Positions 8,099 through 15,989 of a stretch of 64,000 nucleotides of DNA are shown here, piece by piece. The first letter of the stretch is position 1. Every line of letters begins with the position of its first letter. Both the position numbers and the translations under genes were made by a program. The notes below the pieces were generated by a model. That model was not told the origin of the DNA. It was given only the letters and a program-made list of their open reading frames with translations, and made no database searches. The stretch lies in the NCBI RefSeq assembly GCF_000974785.1, contig NZ_BBWV01000001.1, forward strand, positions 248,001 through 312,000, written 5' to 3'. The DNA is from Flavihumibacter petaseus NBRC 106054. GTDB taxonomy: Bacteria > Bacteroidota > Bacteroidia > Chitinophagales > Chitinophagaceae.

Positions 8099-8181
8099 TG
8101 GGCAGGAGAGGATTCGAACCTCTGAAGTCGAAAGACAGCGGATTTACAGTCCGCCCCATTTGGCCGCTCTGGAACCTGCCC
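8099..8181 (-). tRNA. tRNA-Tyr (GTA anticodon)
   Basis: A class II tRNA with a long variable arm. Acceptor GGGCAGG / CCTGCCC; the anticodon loop contains TGTAAAT, giving GTA. 83 nt; no CCA directly after the discriminator base. Confidence 0.96.
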
Positions 8182-8193
8182 GGAATTATGCTG

Positions 8194-8266
8194 AGCCACT
8201 TGTCGGAATCGAACCAACGACCTACTGATTACAAATCAGTTGCTCTACCAGCTGAGCTAAAGTGGC
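8194..8266 (-). tRNA. tRNA-Thr (TGT anticodon)
   Basis: Acceptor GCCACTT / AAGTGGC, anticodon stem ACTGA / TCAGT with loop TTTGTAA (anticodon TGT). First of the tRNA-tuf cluster; no encoded CCA. Confidence 0.96.
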
Positions 8267-8311
8267 AAAATATTTATCGCAAAGAACTACCCGTTTTTTG
8301 TTTCGGGATGG

Positions 8312-8339
8312 CAAAGGTAACAGAATTATAGAAATACAA
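8312..8339 (-). promoter_or_regulatory. Promoter of the tRNA(Thr-Tyr-Gly-Thr)-tuf cluster
   Basis: Minus strand TTG (8339-8337), a 17-nt spacer and TACCTTTG (8319-8312), matching the Bacteroidota -33/-7 pattern, about 46 nt before the mature 5' end of tRNA-Thr(TGT). It follows the hpf terminator, so a new transcription unit is expected here. Confidence 0.65.
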
Positions 8340-8398
8340 AAATTTTAGGTTCACTTTTTTATAAAAACCGCTGAAGCCCATCCAGCTCTGCATAACAG

Positions 8399-8429
8399 CA
8401 AAAAAAAAGACCTCCGATGGAGGTCTTTT
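8399..8429 (-). terminator. Terminator after hpf
   Basis: Stem AAAAGACCTCC / GGAGGTCTTTT with a 3-nt loop (8405-8429). On the minus strand it is followed by a long U-run from the A-tract at 8400-8408. Confidence 0.9.
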
Positions 8430-8433
8430 GCCG

Positions 8434-8736
8434 TTATCCGGCGTATTGTTTTTCTTTTTTTCTCTTTATCTGATTAACGAGGGAATCCAATGCACTATCA
8501 AAGGACTCTTCAAATGATTTTGAACTTGCTTTTACGAAGAAATCGTGTCGGGGGACGTGAACTCGGATCTCAGCAATCTTGTCTTTAATGGTATGCACTA
8601 CGTTGTCCAGCTTCAAAAAAACATCCACTTTGATGATTCGGTCATGAAATGTTCCCAGTTTGTTCAATTTGGCGGAAACATACTCCACTAGTTTTACATC
8701 TGCATCAAAATGTACAGTCTGAATGTTAACGTTCAT
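8434..8736 (-). CDS. hpf: Ribosome hibernation promoting factor HPF/YfiA family (short form)
   Basis: 100 residues from MNVNIQTVHFDADVKL, with the compact beta-alpha-beta3-alpha HPF fold and conserved basic residues in the second half (HVPRHDFFVKASSKSFEESFDSALDSL). The family binds the 30S decoding centre during stationary phase and promotes 70S/100S hibernation. There is no C-terminal dimerisation domain, so it is the short form. An ATG three codons upstream (8745) is possible. It follows xerC on the minus strand, with 175 nt between them and no clear promoter seen; a strong terminator follows. Confidence 0.92.
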   Translation of the reverse strand: MNVNIQTVHFDADVKLVEYVSAKLNKLGTFHDRIIKVDVFLKLDNVVHTIKDKIAEIRVHVPRHDFFVKASSKSFEESFDSALDSLVNQIKRKKEKQYAG

Positions 8737-8911
8737 AGCAATCACGTTTTAACAGTGAACAATAAATAAAGAACTTTGATAGTAATATTACTTTCATAGG
8801 CTATTGGTGTTTCATTATGAAGGTAATATAATGAACCCCATTTTCCAAGAAAGCCCCCCATCTTTTTTACTTTTCACAAAGCGTTCACAATCAGTAAATT
8901 ATTTTAATTTT

Positions 8912-9832
8912 TTACCCCTTCGGATGGGCCTTTTTATGCACGTCCTTCAACTTTCCGATGGTATTGTGTGTATACACCTGGGTCGCCGCTAGACTCGAAT
9001 GCCCCAGCAACTCCTTCACCGCATTCAGCTCCGCCCCCTGGTTCAGTAAATGCGTTGCAAAAGTGTGCCGCAATATATGCGGGCTTTTTTTAGCCAGATG
9101 CCGCGTCGCCTCATTCTCCTTCAGCAATTGATTCACGATATTGTAAACATACTTCGAATACAACTGTTTCCCTTTCTCTGTCAGTAACAGGTACTCCTGA
9201 TCAGCTTGCTCCCAGCCCTGTACCGCCTTTTCCGCCTCATACGCCTTGATCGCAGTTAGCATATCCGCATGGAGCGGAATGATTCTTTCCTTATTACCCT
9301 TACCCAGCACGCGAAGGTGCTTTGCATAATAATCAACCTGTGATTTCCGCAAATTGATCAGCTCACTTAACCGGATTCCCGTCTGGTAGAACAGATCCAC
9401 GATCAGTATTGTCGTCCTCGATTTCCAGTCGCCGCCAGCCGGCATCTGCTGCATCAGTACTGCCGCCTGGTTCTCTTCCACATAAACCGGAAGTTTCCTC
9501 CCCGACTTCGGCGCGGTAATAACGGCCACAGGCGAAGTTTTCACCGCCTTTTTCCGCATCAGGTATTTGTAAAAGGAACGTAATGAAGAAAGTTTGCGGG
9601 CAATCGACCTGTTCTCGTATGGATCACTCCCCTCCCGCATGGAAGACAGCCAACTACGCGCCATGAAGGTTGTCACCGCTTCCCATTGCGCCGTTTCATA
9701 CTCCTTCACCAGGTACTCCCGGAATGTCTCCAGGTCAACCTTATACGCGTTTACTGTATGTTGGGAATAGCGTTTCTCCCATTGCAGGTAACGGAGAAAA
9801 TCAGCGATGAACAAGTCTTCTGTTACAGACAT
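8912..9832 (-). CDS. xerC: Site-specific tyrosine recombinase XerC/XerD
   Basis: 306 residues: an N-terminal SAM-like core-binding domain (1-100) and a C-terminal catalytic domain. All catalytic residues are present: Arg154 (TGIRLSEL), Lys178 (GKGNK), His252 and Arg255 (HILRH), His278 (LLGHSS) and the nucleophile Tyr287 (TQVYTH). It resolves chromosome dimers at dif. Its place between rpsU and hpf is the conserved Bacteroidota position for the chromosomal Xer, so it is not a mobile-element integrase. The ATG directly follows the U-tract of the rpsU terminator (9839-9876), which may limit its expression. Confidence 0.95.
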   Translation of the reverse strand: MSVTEDLFIADFLRYLQWEKRYSQHTVNAYKVDLETFREYLVKEYETAQWEAVTTFMARSWLSSMREGSDPYENRSIARKLSSLRSFYKYLMRKKAVKTSPVAVITAPKSGRKLPVYVEENQAAVLMQQMPAGGDWKSRTTILIVDLFYQTGIRLSELINLRKSQVDYYAKHLRVLGKGNKERIIPLHADMLTAIKAYEAEKAVQGWEQADQEYLLLTEKGKQLYSKYVYNIVNQLLKENEATRHLAKKSPHILRHTFATHLLNQGAELNAVKELLGHSSLAATQVYTHNTIGKLKDVHKKAHPKG

Positions 9833-9876
9833 AAAAAAGGGGATAGCAGCTAAGTTAATACTTTGCTGCTATCCCC
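9833..9876 (-). terminator. Terminator between rpsU and xerC, U-tract abutting the xerC ATG
   Basis: A 12-bp perfect stem, GGGGATAGCAGC (9839-9850) / GCTGCTATCCCC (9865-9876), with a 14-nt loop. On the minus strand six U residues (9838-9833) follow the stem and run straight into the xerC ATG (9832-9830). It is both the rpsU terminator and, in read-through RNA, a structure with its base 6 nt from the xerC start. Confidence 0.88.
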
Positions 9877-9902
9877 ATCACACTATGATGATCGGCTTTC
9901 GC

Positions 9903-10100
9903 TTAAGATTCGATCTTGCCGCTGGCGATCTGCTGCTTGTAGACTGCCTTCAGTACCTGAGCCCGACGCTTAATGCTAGGCTTGGTGAACGACTGACGCT
10001 CCCGGAGTTGTACAAGCACTTTCGCTTTCTCAAACTTCTTCTTGTACTTCTTGAGGGCCTTGTCAATGTTTTCGCAATCTTTGGAATCGATAATCAGCAT
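9903..10100 (-). CDS. rpsU: 30S ribosomal protein S21
   Basis: 65 residues starting MLIIDSKDCENIDKALKKYKKKF, with the basic S21 signature (LRERQSFTKPSIKRRAQ). In Bacteroidota bS21 sits next to the 16S 3' end and helps hide the anti-Shine-Dalgarno. Its own mRNA carries a perfect extended Shine-Dalgarno (10109-10117), which stands out in a window where almost no gene has one. A TTG-N19-TATCTTTG promoter lies at 10135-10164 and a terminator follows. Confidence 0.96.
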   Translation of the reverse strand: MLIIDSKDCENIDKALKKYKKKFEKAKVLVQLRERQSFTKPSIKRRAQVLKAVYKQQIASGKIES

Positions 10101-10108
10101 GGTAATAT

Positions 10109-10117
10109 ACCTCCTTT
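10109..10117 (-). promoter_or_regulatory. Perfect extended Shine-Dalgarno of rpsU
   Basis: AAAGGAGGT on the minus strand is fully complementary to the bacterial 16S 3' tail and lies 8 nt before the rpsU ATG. Other starts checked here, such as rplL, the pigment ACP and mnmA, have A-rich or plain leaders instead. Work on Flavobacterium johnsoniae supports rpsU autoregulation by ribosomes lacking bS21 through such a site; this sequence fits that model. Confidence 0.85.
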
Positions 10118-10134
10118 GGTAATTTTAAGGACGG

Positions 10135-10164
10135 CAAAGATAGGAAAGAATCCACTAATGCCAA
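10135..10164 (-). promoter_or_regulatory. Promoter of rpsU
   Basis: Minus strand TTG (10164-10162), a 19-nt spacer and TATCTTTG (10142-10135): the closest match in the window to the Bacteroidota consensus. It predicts a leader of about 30 nt holding the Shine-Dalgarno. Confidence 0.75.
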
Positions 10165-10202
10165 ATCTTTTGCGGAAATTTTCGCATCTCCTAAATTGCA
10201 AC

Positions 10203-10802
10203 ATGTTTACCGGAATTATTGAAGCCCTCGGAAAGGTCATTTCTGTTACCGAAAAAGGCACCAACTACGAAATCTGGATCGAATCACCGCTTTCCGACAC
10301 CTTTTCAATCGATCAGAGTGTCTCCCATGACGGGGTCTGTCTTACCGTAGATGCGCTTCGTCCCGGAGCACACCGCCTCACTGCAATTGCCGAAACACTC
10401 GAAAAATCCACCATTAAACACTGGAAACCAGGCTACAATGTTAATATAGAGCGCTGCACACCGGTAGGTAGCCGGTATGATGGCCATATCGTTCAGGGGC
10501 ATGTCGACTGCACAGCCACCTGCACCCGCCGGACTGATAAAAACGGGTCATGGGAATTCCGGTTTGAGTTCCCGGCCGAATTCAGCGCCCTGATCGTGGA
10601 AAAGGGATCCATTGCCGTCAACGGAACCAGCCTCACTATTTTTGACATCGGCCTGACTGCCTTCTCCGTGGCAATCATTCCCTACACTTTTGAAAACACC
10701 ACCATCGGACAAGTCAGCGAACAACAGGAAGTCAACATTGAATTTGATCTCGTGGGAAAATACATCCGGAGACTGTTAACCATAAACGCACTTTCTCAAT
10801 AA
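10203..10802 (+). CDS. ribE: Riboflavin synthase alpha chain
   Basis: 199 residues starting MFTGIIEALGKV, the invariant N-terminus of riboflavin synthase, which acts in the active site. Two lumazine-binding repeats follow (about 1-95 and 96-195; the second begins YDGHIVQGHVDCTA). The enzyme dismutates two 6,7-dimethyl-8-ribityllumazine molecules to riboflavin. The frame is open far upstream, but MFTGII is diagnostic of the true start. The stop overlaps the next gene's ATG by 1 nt (TAATG), tying it to an unrelated-looking membrane protein. No FMN riboswitch is visible in the roughly 100 nt shared with rpsU. Confidence 0.95.
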   Translation: MFTGIIEALGKVISVTEKGTNYEIWIESPLSDTFSIDQSVSHDGVCLTVDALRPGAHRLTAIAETLEKSTIKHWKPGYNVNIERCTPVGSRYDGHIVQGHVDCTATCTRRTDKNGSWEFRFEFPAEFSALIVEKGSIAVNGTSLTIFDIGLTAFSVAIIPYTFENTTIGQVSEQQEVNIEFDLVGKYIRRLLTINALSQ

Positions 10803-12304
10803 TGCTGAGAACCCTTTTTCTTGTGCTGGTAACATTGCTGTTGCTGTCGGCAGGCCTATGCTGTTTTTTCCAGAGCCCCACCATGGATGACTTTGTAGGC
10901 ACCTACCTGGTGAAACACTACGGATATTGCAACGGCGTACTTACTTACCTCAGACATGGAAACGGCAGGTTCTCCTCCATCCCGCTCTTTGTTGCGATCA
11001 GTTCCACCCGATTTCTCGTGGATCACTACTGGATTGTATTGATCTCCGGACTCCTGGCACTTTTTCTGACGCTTGCCCAGGTGCTGAAAAGTATTTTAGA
11101 AAACTATACAGTGCTGAAGCTTCGCGGAGCCGACATCTATATGGCCGGAGGACTGGCACTGCTCCTTCTGTTAAGCTGCGTTCCCGAAATCTCCAGCTTT
11201 TTGTACTGGCAGGCTACTGTAGCCACCTACCAGTTCGGCCTGATCCTGCTTCTCCTGCTGGCCCTGCTCCTCTTTCAACTCGCCCCGCAGCATAGCATAT
11301 CTCCCACGCAATTCCTGCTTTTGGTACTGCTTAAAGCAGGTGCAGCAGGTGCAAACGAAGTTACGCTCCTTTATGGTGCATGTTTCTCGCTACTTGTCTT
11401 TTGTTACCGGCCAGCCGGGTCCCGATGGTCATCAATAACACTGAGTTGCCTCGCCATTGACCTGATGATTTGCGTGCTGGTATGGTTCATACCAGGAAAC
11501 CGGGAACGAAGTGACGGATTCAGCATGCACCATCAGATCACTTTGTCATCCGCCAGCGCTGTTTACCGTTCAATGCAGTTGTTCGCCGGAATACTGTCAT
11601 CACCAGTATTCTGGATCAGCCTGGCTGCACTCCCCTTTGCAGCAAAATACGTGCGCCCGGAATGGAAGGACAAATGGCTGACTCAAAAACTACTGCTCCT
11701 GCCCGGAGGTTTAATGCTTGTGACAATGCCTGTGTTTTTCCATTTTGTCATCAGGCAATTCGGAGGAGAAGTTGTACCGCCAAGAGCGGAGAACATTGTT
11801 GTTGCCGTATCGGTGCTGGGAATGCTGCTCCTGGCATTTATCGCCTGCGTTCAGTTTCCCGTCACCATCAATTTGCCGCCAAACATCCCTCATAAATTCA
11901 CCGCCGTCATCGTGCTTACCGCCATCCTTTGCTCATCGCGCTTCTTCCGGGAATTACCCCAGAATCTTTTCCTGCTTCCCTTACACCACCAGATTGTACA
12001 AGACAGGGTAACTGTCATCAGGCAGGCCTTGCAGAATGGCCGGCAAAAAGTCTACATCGCTCCTTACAAAGCAACATTTCAACAACTGCTGTCAGCCAGA
12101 ATGCCCAAAGTGAATTTTGGCAATGAACTTTCATTTCCTCCCAGCTTTAGCTACTTCAAGGATGATCCGTATAATTTCAACATCGACTATGGTTATGCAG
12201 AATACTATGGGATCGATTCGCTGCAAACCGACAGGAAACTGATACTGCGATGGGAACTGACGAAATACTACCCGCTGAATGTTCCATTACCCAACAAGAA
12301 TTAA
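10802..12304 (+). CDS. Polytopic membrane protein, GT-C/DUF6056-like
   Basis: 500 residues with about ten hydrophobic helices. The first helix (residues 4-22) is followed by SPTMDDFVGTYLVKHYG, an acidic Asp-Asp motif in the first exported loop, as in GT-C glycosyltransferases and DUF6056-type proteins. A GANEVTLLYG segment in the middle resembles the conserved Asn-Glu patch of these families. The last 110 residues are a soluble domain. GT-C enzymes use lipid-phosphate sugars as donors, and a dolichyl-phosphate-sugar-synthase-like GT2 follows immediately, which supports such a role. Function is inferred, not proven. It overlaps ribE by 1 nt. Confidence 0.6.
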   Translation: MLRTLFLVLVTLLLLSAGLCCFFQSPTMDDFVGTYLVKHYGYCNGVLTYLRHGNGRFSSIPLFVAISSTRFLVDHYWIVLISGLLALFLTLAQVLKSILENYTVLKLRGADIYMAGGLALLLLLSCVPEISSFLYWQATVATYQFGLILLLLLALLLFQLAPQHSISPTQFLLLVLLKAGAAGANEVTLLYGACFSLLVFCYRPAGSRWSSITLSCLAIDLMICVLVWFIPGNRERSDGFSMHHQITLSSASAVYRSMQLFAGILSSPVFWISLAALPFAAKYVRPEWKDKWLTQKLLLLPGGLMLVTMPVFFHFVIRQFGGEVVPPRAENIVVAVSVLGMLLLAFIACVQFPVTINLPPNIPHKFTAVIVLTAILCSSRFFRELPQNLFLLPLHHQIVQDRVTVIRQALQNGRQKVYIAPYKATFQQLLSARMPKVNFGNELSFPPSFSYFKDDPYNFNIDYGYAEYYGIDSLQTDRKLILRWELTKYYPLNVPLPNKN

Positions 12305-12305
12305 G

Positions 12306-13040
12306 ATGCCTGAGCACCTTTCTTTAGTACTTCCTGTTCACAACTGCACGGATGAGCTGTCGGCAGGAATGCCGGAACTGCTGGCGGCTTTTGAAGCGTG
12401 GGAATGGCAGGTAGAAGTGATCGTGGTAGATGACGGATCTGAAGATGGCGGTATCATCGCTGCACACTGCAAATCCTGGAATTGCCGTTATCTGCGCAAT
12501 GAGTCCGCTCGGGGTAAGGGAAATGCCGTTCGGAAAGGAATCTTGTCTGCGACTGCACCGGTGGTGATGTTTATGGATGGCGACTTCCCCTTTGACCTGG
12601 AAACTGTTCACCGGTTGGTTTCCATGATGCAGCAGACCAATGCAGGTATCGTGATCGGTAACAGAACTGATCCGCAATCCCAATACCCGAAAGACCTTCC
12701 GTTACAACGACAACTGGGGAGCTACCTGCTGTCCCGCTTTATCCGCATGCTGAACCTTACCGTCTTCAAAGACACCCAATGTGGTATTAAATGTTTCCGG
12801 ACGTCAGTTGGCCACGAGTTATTTTCCCGCGCAAAGGAAGACGGGTTTGCCTTTGATATAGAGATTCTTGCCCTCGCCCAACAACTGCGTATCCCCGTCG
12901 TGACCATACCTGTTTCAGTAAAGCCCCAGGCCACTACCACGGTAAAGGTATTCCGGCACGGATGGCAGACTCTCAGACGCTGCCTGGCGATCTGGTACAA
13001 CCAAAAAATACAGCTGCATGAAACGGGAATGGGCAAATAG
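12306..13040 (+). CDS. GT2 glycosyltransferase, dolichol-phosphate mannose/glucose synthase-like
   Basis: 244 residues from MPEHLSLVLPVHNCTDEL. The GT-A donor site shows VVDDGSEDGG (40-49) and the metal-binding DGD (91-93), followed by NRTDPQSQYP and a TQCGIKCFR acceptor-side motif typical of dolichyl/undecaprenyl-phosphate sugar synthases. It has no C-terminal membrane helices. It likely transfers a sugar from a nucleotide donor to a polyprenyl phosphate for use by the GT-C-like protein encoded just upstream (1-nt gap). The frame extends a few codons further up, but the ATG at 12306 follows the upstream stop. It overlaps the methyltransferase by 23 nt. Confidence 0.82.
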   Translation: MPEHLSLVLPVHNCTDELSAGMPELLAAFEAWEWQVEVIVVDDGSEDGGIIAAHCKSWNCRYLRNESARGKGNAVRKGILSATAPVVMFMDGDFPFDLETVHRLVSMMQQTNAGIVIGNRTDPQSQYPKDLPLQRQLGSYLLSRFIRMLNLTVFKDTQCGIKCFRTSVGHELFSRAKEDGFAFDIEILALAQQLRIPVVTIPVSVKPQATTTVKVFRHGWQTLRRCLAIWYNQKIQLHETGMGK

Positions 13041-13743
13041 CATCCGGAATTTTATAGACAACCGAGTTCCCGGAATTATCAGGAACGCCTCCTGGTTCAT
13101 GTATCCATTTTTTCTGATTGCTTACCGCGGCAGGAATATCCGCACGGCAATGCATTTCAAATCGCTCGCTCCAAATTGGACAAAGGAAGAATTTGCCCGA
13201 TATTATGCTGGAATCCGGTCTATATCAAGAGCCAGGCTAACGGATATCTCTTCCGGGTCTCTTTCACTGCTGCTCGATCGTTGTGCAGGATCAAAGGACA
13301 AACTTCTGGATGCTGGCTGCGGCAATGGTTACCTGCTTCAACTACTGCACAGACGCTTTCCATTATTGCAATTATACGGCTGCGATCTCGTCAACACCGG
13401 AAAGCACAACAATCCCCAAATTCCTGCCGCATTTTCGTTCTTACAGGCAGACCTGGAACAACTGCCCTATCCTGACAAATATTTTGATACCGTCATTTGC
13501 AGTCACACGCTGGAACACTTTGCCGACCCCACCCTGGTTATCCTGGAGCTTAAACGTGTTTGCAGAAACAGGTTATTCATCCTAACGCCATGTCAGAAAT
13601 ACTTCTATTTTACATTAGATGAGCACCTCAGTTTTTTTCCCACTGAAACATCAATTACAGACCTCGTCAATTGCCGGCAATACAGTTGCCGGCTGGTAGA
13701 TGGCGATTGGTTTTATGAAGGAATCGTGGAGGGAGTTTCCTAA
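13018..13743 (+). CDS. SAM-dependent methyltransferase (class I)
   Basis: 241 residues. Motif I is LLDAGCGNGYLL (96-107), followed by an acidic strand YGCDLV, the QADLEQLPYPDKYFDTVICSHTLEHF post-I/motif II region and a FILTPCQKY segment. This is the Methyltransf_11 pattern seen in many small-molecule and glycan methyltransferases. About 60 N-terminal residues precede the Rossmann core and hold a hydrophobic patch (WFMYPFFLIAY), perhaps for membrane contact. It overlaps the glycosyltransferase by 23 nt and is followed 11 nt later by an oxidoreductase. The substrate is unknown; a sugar or lipid-linked sugar is a reasonable guess from context. Confidence 0.78.
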   Translation: MKREWANSIRNFIDNRVPGIIRNASWFMYPFFLIAYRGRNIRTAMHFKSLAPNWTKEEFARYYAGIRSISRARLTDISSGSLSLLLDRCAGSKDKLLDAGCGNGYLLQLLHRRFPLLQLYGCDLVNTGKHNNPQIPAAFSFLQADLEQLPYPDKYFDTVICSHTLEHFADPTLVILELKRVCRNRLFILTPCQKYFYFTLDEHLSFFPTETSITDLVNCRQYSCRLVDGDWFYEGIVEGVS

Positions 13744-13754
13744 CTTCACCAGCT

Positions 13755-14804
13755 ATGAGCAAAGCAGTGCAGTTTCTTCTCAGGCACTACCGGCAATTCA
13801 CCGGCAACAGTTTCCTGAAACAAATTCCTGCCAACAATCCACCACTGGCCATCATCGGGGCCGGGCATCATGCAACCGGAACCCTTTACCCCTGCCTGTG
13901 GCATCTTGGTGCCAATGTACAACTCATCTGTACCAGGCATATGGAAACAGCACACGCAGCCGCTGCCCGCTGGCCGGGTTGCAAAGGAACAACCAGGCTG
14001 GAAGATATCCTGGAAAACAAACTTATCATCGGTGTTATCGTATGTACGGAACCGAAAGCACATGCGGATATTGTATCCAGGCTGCTGGCTGCCGGCAAAC
14101 ATGTTTACGTTGAAAAACCGCTGGGGTATTCCGGCCGGGACCTGGAACAGGTTTTATCAGCAAACACCGGGAGTACGATCATGGCCGGATTACAGAGAAA
14201 CTATTCTCCCATAGCGAACAAATTGCAGAACCTGGTCAAATCACCGCTAAATTATCATTACCGGTTTGAAGTTGGCCGGTATCCGGATGGAAATGCTGTT
14301 TTTGAGCTCTTCATTCATCCCGTAGCTCTAATTGTTCATCTTTTTGGCAGGGCAGACATCCTGAGCATCACTGTCAACTCCGCAGATCAGCGCCAATTGC
14401 TGCAATTACAACTCCGACACGAAAAGGTGAGCGGCCTGCTGGAATTATCCACTGCGGGCAACTGGGAGAATTGTTGTGAGATACTGACGGTGAACGACAG
14501 CGCCGGGAAGATCACCGCATCCTATCCGAATGAACTTATGTTGACAGAAACTCCGGGAAGCATTGCCGGTATTCCGGAAGAGAAGGTTTTTGCTACAGCT
14601 GCCGTTACCCGGCAATATTTATTTCCCAATAATTTCAATACTGCAATCCAGTTTAATAGCCTTTTCCAGTCCGGTTTCTATACCGCATTACAGGTGTTCC
14701 TGCAAAACTGCAATGGAAATAAGGCCCAACCGGCAGAAGTGGAAAAGCTCAGGCTGATATACCAACTGCTCGATCGGATTCAGGAGTCGGTCACTTCGCG
14801 ATAA
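13755..14804 (+). CDS. Gfo/Idh/MocA-family oxidoreductase
   Basis: 349 residues. The N-terminal Rossmann domain carries LAIIGAGHHATGTLYP (31-46), and the family motif YVEKPLG (118-124) supplies the catalytic-site Lys. The C-terminal alpha/beta domain includes FELFIHPVALIVHLFG, with a His in the expected region. The family oxidises or reduces sugars and related polyols with NAD(P). About 30 extra residues precede the Rossmann fold. It is last of the plus-strand run ribE to oxidoreductase, and its last 25 nt overlap the 3' end of the convergent radical SAM gene. Confidence 0.85.
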   Translation: MSKAVQFLLRHYRQFTGNSFLKQIPANNPPLAIIGAGHHATGTLYPCLWHLGANVQLICTRHMETAHAAAARWPGCKGTTRLEDILENKLIIGVIVCTEPKAHADIVSRLLAAGKHVYVEKPLGYSGRDLEQVLSANTGSTIMAGLQRNYSPIANKLQNLVKSPLNYHYRFEVGRYPDGNAVFELFIHPVALIVHLFGRADILSITVNSADQRQLLQLQLRHEKVSGLLELSTAGNWENCCEILTVNDSAGKITASYPNELMLTETPGSIAGIPEEKVFATAAVTRQYLFPNNFNTAIQFNSLFQSGFYTALQVFLQNCNGNKAQPAEVEKLRLIYQLLDRIQESVTSR

Positions 14805-15988
14805 CGTTTTTGAGCTGTTTCCTCCCACTGATAGTAACCAAACAGTTTGCGGGTGATTTGCATACCGAAGTATTTTTCAAATGTACGGTAAAGGATCACA
14901 TCATATTTCCGGTGGAAATTCAACCAGCACTGGTTACAGTTGTGCACGTATTCCTGCTGTATCTTCTGGGTTGCCTTGCTGTTAAAAACCGTATCCAGGC
15001 TGTCTTTAAAAATATTGCCGATCATCAGGTCGAGGTTCTGGCAGATCGGAACATCACCGTTGGGCAGAACAACGAGGCTATCCAGAATGCTGTAACAACG
15101 CATTTTTAACCCGCCTTGGCGCCATTCGTTGTACAGTACCATAAAATCATAATTCTCTGCAAACGATTTTACAATCTCCGGGATCTGATCTCTGATAGCT
15201 TCCTGCGGGGCAGTCAGATCATGTTTCGGAAAGCTGGAAACATCAATCGTTTCTGCTTTCTTGATCGATTTGATTTTATCGATGAGCCCTTCTTCCTTCA
15301 TGCGTGAAACGTCTGTAAACTTCAGGCCGGGCTCGTTTTTATGTTCCCCGATCCCTGTTTCGTGTGCTTTGTCGAAAGTATCAAAGAAAGCAATATCGTT
15401 GTAGATGCCAACCCGCATATCGATCCCGTAGCTTTTACACACCTGTGCCACATGTTCCAGGTCTTTGAAATCATTGTACGGTGTAAGCGTGAACATAACA
15501 GATACCGGAAGCTTGTCATGCAGGGCTTCTATCACGCTGATAACGGCACCATAACCATTCTTGCCGCGCATGTGAAGATAGGTTTCCTCATCTCCATCGA
15601 GGGAAATGTACAGGTGCCGGGGTGGGAATTTCTGAACAGCTTCGATCAGCGTATCCGGCTTCAGGCAATTGCTGAGCAGATCAAAATTGGGATGGTTCAC
15701 GGTGAACCATTCCAGTATCTCCAATGCATCAGGATGCAGCATGAATTCGCCTCCCTCAAGCCCGACTGACGTTTGCGACGTGATGCATTCACTTTTCATC
15801 AGTTCGTAGATCTTTTCCTTCGGAAGAAAATTCACAGGACGTTTTGCCCAGATCAGGCAATGTTTACAAGCGGAATCGCAAAGATCTGTGGCATAGATCA
15901 TCAGGGTGGATAACCGCTTGTGTGAGGGCCGGAACTGATTGTTCAGGAATGTCAACCCCCGCCTGATATAATCTGCCTTTTTATACAT
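14780..15988 (-). CDS. Radical SAM protein with C-terminal Cys cluster
   Basis: 402 residues. The CDSACKHC motif (Cys37, Cys41, Cys44) binds the SAM-coordinating 4Fe-4S cluster, followed by VGLEGGEF (GGE motif) and LYISLDGDEETYLHMRG. A second Cys group near the C-terminus (MRCYSI, ICQNLD, CNQCW) looks like a SPASM-type auxiliary cluster site, as in peptide- and sugar-modifying radical SAM enzymes. It lies 1 nt after a GT-C-like membrane protein on the same strand. The substrate is unknown. Its 3' end overlaps the convergent oxidoreductase by 25 nt. Confidence 0.85.
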   Translation of the reverse strand: MYKKADYIRRGLTFLNNQFRPSHKRLSTLMIYATDLCDSACKHCLIWAKRPVNFLPKEKIYELMKSECITSQTSVGLEGGEFMLHPDALEILEWFTVNHPNFDLLSNCLKPDTLIEAVQKFPPRHLYISLDGDEETYLHMRGKNGYGAVISVIEALHDKLPVSVMFTLTPYNDFKDLEHVAQVCKSYGIDMRVGIYNDIAFFDTFDKAHETGIGEHKNEPGLKFTDVSRMKEEGLIDKIKSIKKAETIDVSSFPKHDLTAPQEAIRDQIPEIVKSFAENYDFMVLYNEWRQGGLKMRCYSILDSLVVLPNGDVPICQNLDLMIGNIFKDSLDTVFNSKATQKIQQEYVHNCNQCWLNFHRKYDVILYRTFEKYFGMQITRKLFGYYQWEETAQKRYREVTDS

Positions 15989-15989
15989 G

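Noticed and set aside
8912-9832. Tyrosine recombinase as sign of an integrated element next to tRNAs
   Set aside because: It is in the conserved rpsU-xerC-hpf context with chromosomal XerC features; no att repeats or cargo genes seen.
9807-10202. N-terminal extension of riboflavin synthase across the rpsU region
   Set aside because: Open frame is antisense to rpsU; MFTGII at 10203 is the invariant family start.
10101-10202. FMN riboswitch upstream of ribE
   Set aside because: The 100-nt spacer holds the rpsU promoter and SD on the other strand; no conserved RFN stems were seen.
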